Source: Chloroflexota bacterium
Lineage (GTDB): Bacteria > Chloroflexota > Anaerolineae > UBA4142 > SHND01
Length of the DNA stretch: 47,132 bases
Direction of reading: 5' to 3'
Assembly (NCBI GenBank): GCA_016209205.1
Contig: JACQWQ010000097.1
Location: 1-47,132, forward strand
The notes beneath the pieces were generated by a model. It searched no databases, had not been told where the DNA came from, and saw nothing but the letters and a program-made list of their open reading frames with translations. Positions 6,863-13,291 of the stretch are shown one piece after another (the first letter of the stretch is position 1; the number at the start of each line of letters is the position of its first letter). Position numbers and translations under genes: made by a program.

Positions 6863-9671
6863 CCGCGTCCACTTGCGCGGCAAAGCGTTCGCCAAAAACT
6901 TCAATCTCCAGCGGCGTTCCGCTCCGCACCATCTCGACGGGCAAATAGACCAAGCCGATGCTTTTGCCGACCGTATATCCGTAACCGCCGCTGCGCAAGC
7001 GTCCCATCAACGCGCCGTTGTGGTACACCGGCTCGCCGCCATACAAGCCGACCTCACCCCCAGCCCCTCTCCTACGAGGAGAGGGGAGCAACACCTCACC
7101 CCCAGCCCCTCTCCTACGAGGAGAGGGGAGCAACACCTCACCACCAACTCCTCTCCTATGAGGAGAGGGAGAAAACACCTCACCACCAACTCCTCTCCTG
7201 CGAGGAGAGGGGAACAACACCTCAGCCCCGGGGACCCTTCCTTCACCCTGTTCAGGACAGGCACTAAAAGGAGCGGGGAGTGGATCGAGCGTGATCGTCG
7301 CCAACTTTTTCTTGTTCCTTAGCTGTTTCCATTTCATCAATGCCGCGCGTCCGATGAAATCGCGAGGCACACCGTTTGCGTCATTTAACTTGACACAAAA
7401 GCCCAAACCCGCCTCGTATGGGTTTTCACTCGGCGTCATGTCCGTGCTCCAATAGCGATACCCTTTTTCAAGACGCAGCGAATCAATCGCTTTGTAGCCC
7501 GCCGGGCGAATGCCGAAATCTTGCCCAGCATTCATCAACGCATCCCACACACGCGGCGCATCCGCATTCGACGTGTAAAATTCCCAACCTAACTCACCGA
7601 CGTACGTCACGCGCTGCGCCCAAATTCGTACGTCATTCGTCAAGGCGTCAAACGTCAAATGCCTTCCCGTCATGTACGGAAAGCCCGCGTTCGACACATC
7701 GTCGCGCGTCACACGTTCCAACACCTTCCGCGCGAACGGTCCCCACATCCCGATCACTGCATACTCTTCCGTCACATCGCGAATTTCCACCTGTCTACTT
7801 GTTCCCTGTCTACTTGTTCCCTGTTTACCTATTTCCACCTGTCTACCCATTTCCCTCTGCATCGTCATCCACCCCAAATCGCTCGCGACAAAATTACTGC
7901 CGCAAATGACGCGGAAATGTTCCTCGTCCAAACGCGCGATCGTCACGTCACTTTCAATGCCGCCGCGCGGATTCAGGAACTGCGTATAAATCAAACTGCC
8001 GACCGGCTTGGTTAAATCATTGTCCGCGAGGAAATTCAAAAATTGCAGCGCGTCAGGACCGCGCACGTCGAGTTTGCCGAATGAGGTCATATCCCACAAT
8101 GCCACGCGTTCACGCGCCGCGCGATGTTCCTCACCTGCCTGTTCCAAAAATGGCGTGTTGAACCAACCTGTCGCGCGTTGGTCCGCGCCCGCGCGACGAC
8201 CGATTACTGATGACTGATTACTGATAACTGACTGCGCTGCATCGAAATAATTGACGCGCTCCCACCCATTCTTTTCGCCAAACACCGCGCCCAGGTCGAA
8301 CAATTTCGCGTCGAGCGGTGATTTTCTTTTCTCTCGCGCGCGTTCGTTTTCGTCGTGTGGAAAACGCAGCCAGTAATAATATTTGTACGCTTCCTTGGCG
8401 CGTTCCGACGCATACGCGCGGTCGCGATAGATTTCGCCGAACCTCCGCACATTCAACTCCGTCACATCGTACGGCGGTTCGCCGGTCACAATCCACTGCG
8501 AAAGAATGTCGCCAATCGCCGCGCCCGCGCCGAAACCGGTGTGCGACAAACCGCACGCTGCCCAAAAACCGGGAACGCCGGGCACGGGACCGAGCAGCGG
8601 TTTGCTGTCCGGTGTGAGCGCTTCAGGACCGTGAACGAGATGCTGTGCATCCGCGTGTTCGAGCATCGGCACGCGGCGGATTGCGCCTTCCATGATCGGC
8701 GCGAACAATTCCCAATCGGGCGGAAAAAGTTTTTGCGTAAAATCCCACGGCACGCCGTCAAGCGCCCATTCGCGCGGTTCGAGTTCAAAGCCGCCGATGA
8801 CGAGACCGCCCACTTCTTCGCGCAGGTACACCAAGTTTTCGGGATCGCGCAGGCACAGCGTATTTTTGGGAAAGGTAAAATTGGGCACGCGCGCGAGCAA
8901 GTGTTGATGCCCCAACGGCGTCATCGGCAAATTCACGCCGACCCCCTCGGCTCCGCTCGGGGCAAGCATCTCGCCGATTTGTCGTCCCCACATCCCGCCC
9001 GCGTTGACCACGCATTCCGTTTGAATCGCGCCGTGATCCGTGACGACGCCGCAAATCGCCCCACGCGCATCGCGTTGAATTTCGACGACGCGTACCTGGG
9101 TAAAAATTTGCGCGCCGTACAATTTGGCGCGCCGCGCAATTTCCATCGTGCCGCCGCTCGGATCAATCCACCCGTCGTTTGGCAAATACATTCCGCCGTA
9201 CAAATTTTCGTCCGTCATCCACGGAAAAATTTTTACACATTCGTCTGCAGAAATAATTTCCACATTCAGCCCAATCGCCTTGGCCATCCCGACCTGTCGT
9301 TTCAAAAATAGAAATTGGTCGGGACTCGACGCGACGCGCAGACTGCCCACCTCATGCCAATGCTGCGGCGCATCATCCACGTACGGAACGCTCGCAGCAG
9401 CGTTCCCCTCCGCGCGATCCGAACGCTGCGGCGAGCGTTCGCTGCCCAACGCGCGATACAAATCAATGCTGTACTGGCGCATTCGCATGAGCGTGGGCGA
9501 AGTGTGAAAATGTGTGACCATGCCCGCGGCGTGCCACGTCGAGCCGCTGGTGAGTTCGCCTTTGTCGAGCAAAACCACATCGCGCTCGCCCATTTTGGCG
9601 AGATGATACGCGATGCTCGTACCGGCAATACCGCCGCCGATGATGACGACGCGTGCGTGAGTGGGGAACAT
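6822..9671 (-). CDS. FAD-dependent DAO+GcvT fusion (dimethylglycine/sarcosine dehydrogenase-like), repeat-expanded
   Basis: 949 residues, about 85 longer than its paralog at 13292-15889. The N-terminus VVIIGGGIAGTSIAYHL is the FAD dinucleotide fold; SGSTWHAAGMVTHF carries the His that in dimethylglycine dehydrogenase binds FAD covalently. The DAO domain spans to about residue 420, followed by a GcvT-type folate-binding domain and a GcvT C-terminal barrel ending near VYLPVEMVRSGTPLEIEVFG. Expected reaction: oxidative N-demethylation with the one-carbon unit passed to tetrahydrofolate. Length is inflated by at least four in-frame repeats: a 20-bp inverted repeat (9386-9440), heptads (8203-8237), a 15-bp direct repeat (7790-7862) and four 42-bp units (7053-7220). 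The frame remains open, so it may still be functional. Confidence 0.85.
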   Translation of the reverse strand: MFPTHARVVIIGGGIAGTSIAYHLAKMGERDVVLLDKGELTSGSTWHAAGMVTHFHTSPTLMRMRQYSIDLYRALGSERSPQRSDRAEGNAAASVPYVDDAPQHWHEVGSLRVASSPDQFLFLKRQVGMAKAIGLNVEIISADECVKIFPWMTDENLYGGMYLPNDGWIDPSGGTMEIARRAKLYGAQIFTQVRVVEIQRDARGAICGVVTDHGAIQTECVVNAGGMWGRQIGEMLAPSGAEGVGVNLPMTPLGHQHLLARVPNFTFPKNTLCLRDPENLVYLREEVGGLVIGGFELEPREWALDGVPWDFTQKLFPPDWELFAPIMEGAIRRVPMLEHADAQHLVHGPEALTPDSKPLLGPVPGVPGFWAACGLSHTGFGAGAAIGDILSQWIVTGEPPYDVTELNVRRFGEIYRDRAYASERAKEAYKYYYWLRFPHDENERAREKRKSPLDAKLFDLGAVFGEKNGWERVNYFDAAQSVISNQSSVIGRRAGADQRATGWFNTPFLEQAGEEHRAARERVALWDMTSFGKLDVRGPDALQFLNFLADNDLTKPVGSLIYTQFLNPRGGIESDVTIARLDEEHFRVICGSNFVASDLGWMTMQREMGRQVEIGKQGTSRQGTSRQVEIRDVTEEYAVIGMWGPFARKVLERVTRDDVSNAGFPYMTGRHLTFDALTNDVRIWAQRVTYVGELGWEFYTSNADAPRVWDALMNAGQDFGIRPAGYKAIDSLRLEKGYRYWSTDMTPSENPYEAGLGFCVKLNDANGVPRDFIGRAALMKWKQLRNKKKLATITLDPLPAPFSACPEQGEGRVPGAEVLFPSPRRRGVGGEVFSPSPHRRGVGGEVLLPSPRRRGAGGEVLLPSPRRRGAGGEVGLYGGEPVYHNGALMGRLRSGGYGYTVGKSIGLVYLPVEMVRSGTPLEIEVFGERFAAQVDADVLYDPKGERIRT
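7053..7220. repeat. Four 42-bp tandem units inside the flavoprotein gene
   Basis: Four units beginning CTCACC(C/A)CC and containing the palindrome CCTCTCCTACGAGGAGAGG. At 42 bp (14 codons) per unit the array stays in frame and adds about 56 residues of PSPRRRGxGGEVL type to the GcvT C-terminal region. The paralog at 13292 lacks it. Confidence 0.9.
9386..9440. repeat. In-frame palindromic insert in flavoprotein gene
   Basis: GAACGCTCGCAGCAGCGTTC (9386-9405) faces GAACGCTGCGGCGAGCGTTC (9421-9440), a 20-bp inverted repeat with one mismatch. It adds about 20 residues between DLYRAL and WHEVGSLR compared with the paralog. Confidence 0.8.
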
Positions 9672-9682
9672 GAATCATGTGA

Positions 9683-9735
9683 GTTCCCTTAGTTCCACCA
9701 GTTCCATGTAAGGGAACGGAAGGAACTAAGGGAAC
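9683..9735. repeat. Inverted repeat between permease remnant and flavoprotein gene
   Basis: GTTCCCTTAGTTCC (9683-9696) pairs perfectly with GGAACTAAGGGAAC (9722-9735), with further GGAAC copies in the loop. It could terminate the permease transcript on the minus strand, but no U-tract follows, so an inserted repeat is equally likely. Confidence 0.6.
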
Positions 9736-9747
9736 AAAGGGAAATTT

Positions 9748-10337
9748 CTATTCGGGCGGAATCTCTTTGAACGCGTACTCGACGTTGAAACCCAGCGCGC
9801 GGGCGCGACGCTTGGCGGCGAGATAAATCACCACCGACACGACGATGACGCCGAGTAGCCCGCGCCCACGACATACAAAAATTCCGAACCCGCGACACGT
9901 TCGATGCCCACCGCGAGCAGCGCCAGCAAAATGCCCGTCACGACGAGCGAACCGACCATGATAAACACTTGCGACTGGAATGATTTCGCGTCTTTGATTT
10001 CGCCGTTCTGCTGCGCGGAATACGTTGCCCATTGCAATAAAGTCCACGCGATAGGCGCGATCAACAGCGTCGCCAACAAATTGAACGGCGGATTCAGGTC
10101 AACGCCTTGAGCTTGCGCGGCGGCTTTGGCGGTTTCGTAAAAATTGGGTGCGCCGCCCGACGCGACGGCGAACGCGTTCAAACGTTCCACGAAAGCAGTC
10201 GCGGGCGTCGTGAACAAAACAAAAAACATGACCGCGAACGCGAGCAGTGTGCCCCACCAAATCACGTGTTGAAAGCGCACGTAATTTTTGAAACCGCTCA
10301 CGAGCAGGACGAGCGAAATCAACGCGTTCGTCCGCAT
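9748..10337 (-). pseudogene. C-terminal half of an APC-type amino acid permease, frameshifted
   Basis: Hydrophobic segments FWGTLLAFAVMFFVLFT, FNLLATLLIAPIAWTLLQWA and VFIMVGSLVVTGILLALLAVG, with QNGEIKDAKSFQSQ between them, look like the second half of an APC-superfamily amino acid permease. At about 9855 the frame shifts, and the last helix (GVIVVSVVIYLAAKRRARALG) plus the tail NVEYAFKEIPPE are read in another frame. The N-terminal half is missing: the sequence joins abruptly to a NADAR-domain fragment. Next to catabolic flavoprotein genes it was probably the substrate importer. Confidence 0.75.
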
Positions 10338-10339
10338 CC

Positions 10340-10488
10340 AATGTTTTCGCCGCCTGGAACGCGTGCTCGACCGTCGGATAGCTTTCGCCTTCCCATTCCA
10401 CGTTCGCCGGGTAAAAATTGGAAAGAAAGAAATTCTCGCCGTGAAAGCTTGTAATCTCTGCCGTGTGTTTTGCGTGCGCTGCTTTCAC
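10340..10488 (-). pseudogene. NADAR (YbiA-like) domain fragment
   Basis: FHGENFFLSNFYPANVEWEGESYPTVEHAFQAAKTLDADER is the N-terminal signature of NADAR/YbiA N-glycosidases that act on riboflavin-pathway intermediates or ADP-ribose derivatives. The homology stops after about 47 residues, where permease sequence begins, so this is a deletion or recombination remnant. Its ATG overlaps the stop of the DeoR C-terminal half. Confidence 0.75.
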
Positions 10489-11530
10489 CCTTTTGGCCTG
10501 CCGTCTGCGCTTACTTCCGTACGAGCTTGGATCACTTGCACACCCCGCGCTTTCAACTCTTCGCGCGCTTGTTTCGCCGATCCGGCATCGCTGACCAATT
10601 TGTGAATCTTGGTCGGCGGCGTGATTTCAAAATTCGACACGACGCCCCACTTGCTGTGGTCGGCGACGAGAATGACGTCGCCTTGCGTCCGTTCAATCAT
10701 CAAGCGCGCGATTTCCGCCTCCAGCGAATTGGGCGTCGTGCAGCCGTGTTTCAAACTGATGCCGTCCACGCCGATAAAACATTTCGCCGCGTACATGCGC
10801 TGCAACATTTCGACGGCGAACGGCCCGGCAACCGAATTGGCGCGCGGGCGAAAATTGCCGCCGAGCAAAATCAACTGCAGCTTGTCCGATTGACCTTCGA
10901 GCGCCGCCAAGACATTGTTCGTAATTTGGCAATGTCACATTTGTCATTGCGAACCGCACTTGTGAAGCAATCTCGCTCGTCGGGCGTGGAGATTGCTTCG
11001 TTCCTGCTCAGAAACTTCCAACTGTCATTCTGAAGGGACTGAAGAATCTCTATGCCAAACCAGAGATGCTTCGTCCCTCAGCATGACAGTTTCTTCAGGT
11101 CACGCAGCCCGCGTGGGCTGGACATCTCGCAATGACATTTCGAATCTGACATTGCCAAAGTAATGACCGTCAGGTTTTCGATGCCGCGCAGGTGACGAAT
11201 CACTGCGGTCGCGGTCGTGCCGCTATTGATAAACAACGAATCGCCGGGCTGGACCAACGCCGCCGCAAATTCGCCGATGCAGCGCTTTTCTTCGGGATGG
11301 GCAATCGCGCTGCGCGCGTATTCCGGCTCGTCAGGTAAATGCTGCACGAGACGCGCGCCGCCGTGTGTGCGCTCGACGATGCCTGCGCGTTCCAGCCATT
11401 CCAAATCGCGGCGCACGGTCGCTTCGGACACGCGCAACCGTTGTGCGAGGGTATCCAGCGGCGCAATCTGGTGCTGCATCAAATAATCCGAAATGTTTTT
11501 GCGTCGCTGCGCGGGGATTAATGGTTTCAT
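10485..11530 (-). pseudogene. DeoR-family regulator split by a MITE
   Basis: The N-terminal part (11530-11165), starting MKPLIPAQRRKNISDYL, carries the DeoR helix-turn-helix (LAQRLRVSEATVRRDLEWLERAGIVERTHGGA) and the start of the sensor domain (LFINSGTTATAVIRHLRGIENLTVIT). The sensor continues at 10925-10485 (NNVLAALEGQ...LLGG...GVDGISLKHG...ADHSKWGVVSNFEI...LVSDAG), typical for sugar- or phosphosugar-sensing DeoR C-termini. Between them sits a 234-bp element flanked by a duplicated GTAAT; removing it restores LTVITNNVLAALEG in frame. The protein is therefore probably inactive, and genes it controlled may be constitutive. Confidence 0.9.
10926..11159. mobile_element. MITE-like insertion in deoR gene, 5-bp target duplication
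   Basis: The ends TTGGCAATGTCA and TGACATTGCCAAA are inverted repeats, flanked on both sides by GTAAT (10921-10925 and 11160-11164). The interior is composite, with nested TGTCATTGCGA and CTGTCATTCTGA...TCAGCATGACAG palindromes. No transposase is present. Confidence 0.85.
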
Positions 11531-11636
11531 TCCAAAGAAGGGGCGCGCAGGTTTTGCATCGGTTTCGGCAAGCGCATTGATCCAATCCTGCGCGCGTTTG
11601 CAAACTCTTGCACATTCGTGCAAATATAATGTTGCG

Positions 11637-11688
11637 ATTATAGGAAATTTTGCAATCTATTGCAAGGGGCTGCACCTTTTGATATAAT
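11637..11688. promoter_or_regulatory. Mirror-symmetric divergent promoters sharing one TTGCAA -35 box
   Basis: The palindromic hexamer TTGCAA (11660-11665) is followed on the plus strand by a 17-bp spacer and TATAAT (11683-11688), and on the minus strand by a 17-bp spacer and TATAAT (11642-11637). Both promoters thus have ideal spacing around the same -35. A second TTGCAA (11650-11655) and TTGCAC/GTGCAA/TTTGCAA motifs (11598-11621) look like regulator sites. The minus promoter serves the DeoR gene; the plus one serves the kinase gene and perhaps the genes beyond. Confidence 0.75.
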
Positions 11689-11711
11689 CGTATGCCCAAA
11701 CCGAATGGACA

Positions 11712-11771
11712 ATGATGAATGCACAATGCCGAATGCAGAATGCACAATGCACAATCGGCAATGAGCAATGT
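11712..11771. repeat. 7-bp tandem array (AATGCAC)
   Basis: Consecutive heptads AATGATG, AATGCAC, AATGCCG, AATGCAG, AATGCAC and so on fill the leader between the plus promoter and the kinase gene. The array resumes after the MITE at 11914. Confidence 0.8.
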
Positions 11772-11913
11772 CAGCAATTCCAAATCTGAAACTGAGCAAA
11801 CCCGTTTTTCGGTCATTTTTGACACAAGTTGCCAGTTTCCTAGCGAAGACCAGCGCAATTATCAGTGAAAACCCGCCTAAAACGACCTCGATTTTTTAGA
11901 TTTGGAATTGCTG
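11772..11913. mobile_element. 142-bp MITE-like element with 16-bp inverted ends
   Basis: CAGCAATTCCAAATCT (11772-11787) faces AGATTTGGAATTGCTG (11898-11913), a perfect 16-bp terminal inverted repeat. GAGCAATG lies on both sides, an apparent 8-bp target duplication within the heptad array. It sits in the 5' leader of the kinase gene. Confidence 0.8.
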
Positions 11914-11948
11914 GAGCAATGGGCAATGGCTTGGCAATGGACTTGCAG

Positions 11949-12857
11949 ATGATGAGCGTACTTGAACAAGCCCTCGCGCGGATTCCGGCTTGGCGGGACC
12001 GCAGCGATTTGCAAATCACGTTTCTTTCCGGCGGCATCACCAATCAGAACTATCGCATTGACGCGGAGGGGGAAGCGTTTGTCCTGCGTCTTGGCGGCGC
12101 GAAAAGCGAACTGCTCGGCATTGACCGCGCGAACGAGTACGCCGCAACCCGCGCGGCGGCAGAAATCGGCATCGCTCCCGCGGTGGTCGAATTCATTTTG
12201 CCCGAAGGGTATCTCGTCGCGCGTTTTATTCGCGGGCGTCCGATTCCGATAGACGCGATGCAAGAAACGCAAACGATTCATCAAGTCGCGCGCGCGCTGC
12301 AAAAAATCCACGCCCTGCCCGCCGTACGCGCGACGTTCTCGCCGTTCCAGGTGGCGCGCGATTACGACGCGCTCGCGCGTGCGCACGGCGTCACCGCGTT
12401 TCCCGAAAATTACGCGTGGCTGCGCGCGCAGCTGGCCGTGATCGAAACGGCGTTCGATCATTCCAAGACCACGCCCGTGTTTTGTCACAACGACCTGTTG
12501 AACGGTAATTTTTTGCGCGACGAACAGGGCAACCTGCGCATTCTCGATTGGGAATACGCAGGCATGGGCGACCCATTTTTCGACCTCGCCAATTTTGCCG
12601 CGCACCACGAATTCGACGATGTACACGTACAACAATTACTGGACGCGTATTTTGGCCAAGTCGAACCGCGTGCCTTTGCGCGGCTCAAGCTTGCGCAAGC
12701 CATGTCCGATTTCCGCGAAGGGATATGGGGTGTGCTGCAACAAGGCATCTCCGAACTCGATTTCGATTTTCGCGGCTACGCCAATCAATTTTTCGACAAG
12801 CTCACCGCGCGTTTAAATGACCCGCGTTATACAGAATGGCTTGCCGCGCTGGAATAA
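11949..12857 (+). CDS. Choline/ethanolamine-kinase-like phosphotransferase, second copy
   Basis: About 302 residues. LSGGITNQNYRIDAEGEAFVLRLGG (ATP-binding lobe), LLGIDRANEYAATRAAAEIGIAPAVVEF, then VFCHNDLLNGNFLRDEQGNLRILDWEYAGMGDP with the catalytic HND and the DWEY metal-binding motif. It aligns along its length with the paralog at 4725-5636. Several ATGs are possible (11865, 11937, 11949, 11952); the first conserved residues (VLEQALARIPAW) follow the later ones. No clear Shine-Dalgarno is seen, and the leader is interrupted by a heptad array and a MITE. It is followed by 430 bp of tandem repeats before the flavoprotein gene. Confidence 0.85.
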   Translation: MMSVLEQALARIPAWRDRSDLQITFLSGGITNQNYRIDAEGEAFVLRLGGAKSELLGIDRANEYAATRAAAEIGIAPAVVEFILPEGYLVARFIRGRPIPIDAMQETQTIHQVARALQKIHALPAVRATFSPFQVARDYDALARAHGVTAFPENYAWLRAQLAVIETAFDHSKTTPVFCHNDLLNGNFLRDEQGNLRILDWEYAGMGDPFFDLANFAAHHEFDDVHVQQLLDAYFGQVEPRAFARLKLAQAMSDFREGIWGVLQQGISELDFDFRGYANQFFDKLTARLNDPRYTEWLAALE

Positions 12858-12867
12858 GCTGACGCAT

Positions 12868-13291
12868 TAGTGTGATAGTGCAATAGTGCGATAGTGTGAT
12901 AGTGCAATAGTGCGATAGTGCGATAGTGCGATAGTGCGATAGTGCAGTAGTGCAATAGTGCAATAGTGTCTTGTGATTTGCGATACGCGATTTGCGATAC
13001 GCGATTTGCGATTTGCGATTTGCGATTCTTGAATTTCGAATTTCCAATTTCCAATTTCCAACTTCCAACATCCAACTTCCAACTTCCAACATCCAACTTC
13101 CAACTTCCAACTTCCAATTTCTAATTTCCAATTTCTAATTTCCAACTTCCAACTTCCAACTTCCAATTTCTAAATTCCAACTTCCAACTTCCAACTTCCA
13201 ACTTCCAACTTCCAACTTCCAACTTCCAATTTCCAATTTCCAATTTCCAACTTCCAACTTCCAACTTCCAACTTCCAACTTCCAATTTCCA
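12868..13291. repeat. Three abutting tandem arrays (8-bp, 7-bp, 7-bp)
   Basis: About 100 bp of octads (TAGTGCGA and variants), then about 55 bp of heptads (GCGATTT/GCGATAC), then about 260 bp of heptads (TTCCAAC/TTCCAAT). The last unit runs straight into the ATG of the next gene (13292). Nothing else lies in this gap: no gene, and no Shine-Dalgarno sequence for the downstream start. Confidence 0.95.

Noticed and set aside
7053-7220. 42-bp units as a CRISPR or as a functional protein repeat domain
   Set aside because: There are no spacers; the encoded PSPRRRGxGG peptide is absent from the paralog and the DNA unit is a common palindromic repeat, so it is an insertion.
8355-9311. Plus-strand frame of 318 codons opposite the flavoprotein gene
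   Set aside because: Antisense shadow of a clear DAO domain; composition is Arg/His/Ala-rich without motifs.
13028-13291. TTCCAAC array as a CRISPR locus
   Set aside because: Unit length is 7 bp without unique spacers; no cas genes in the window.
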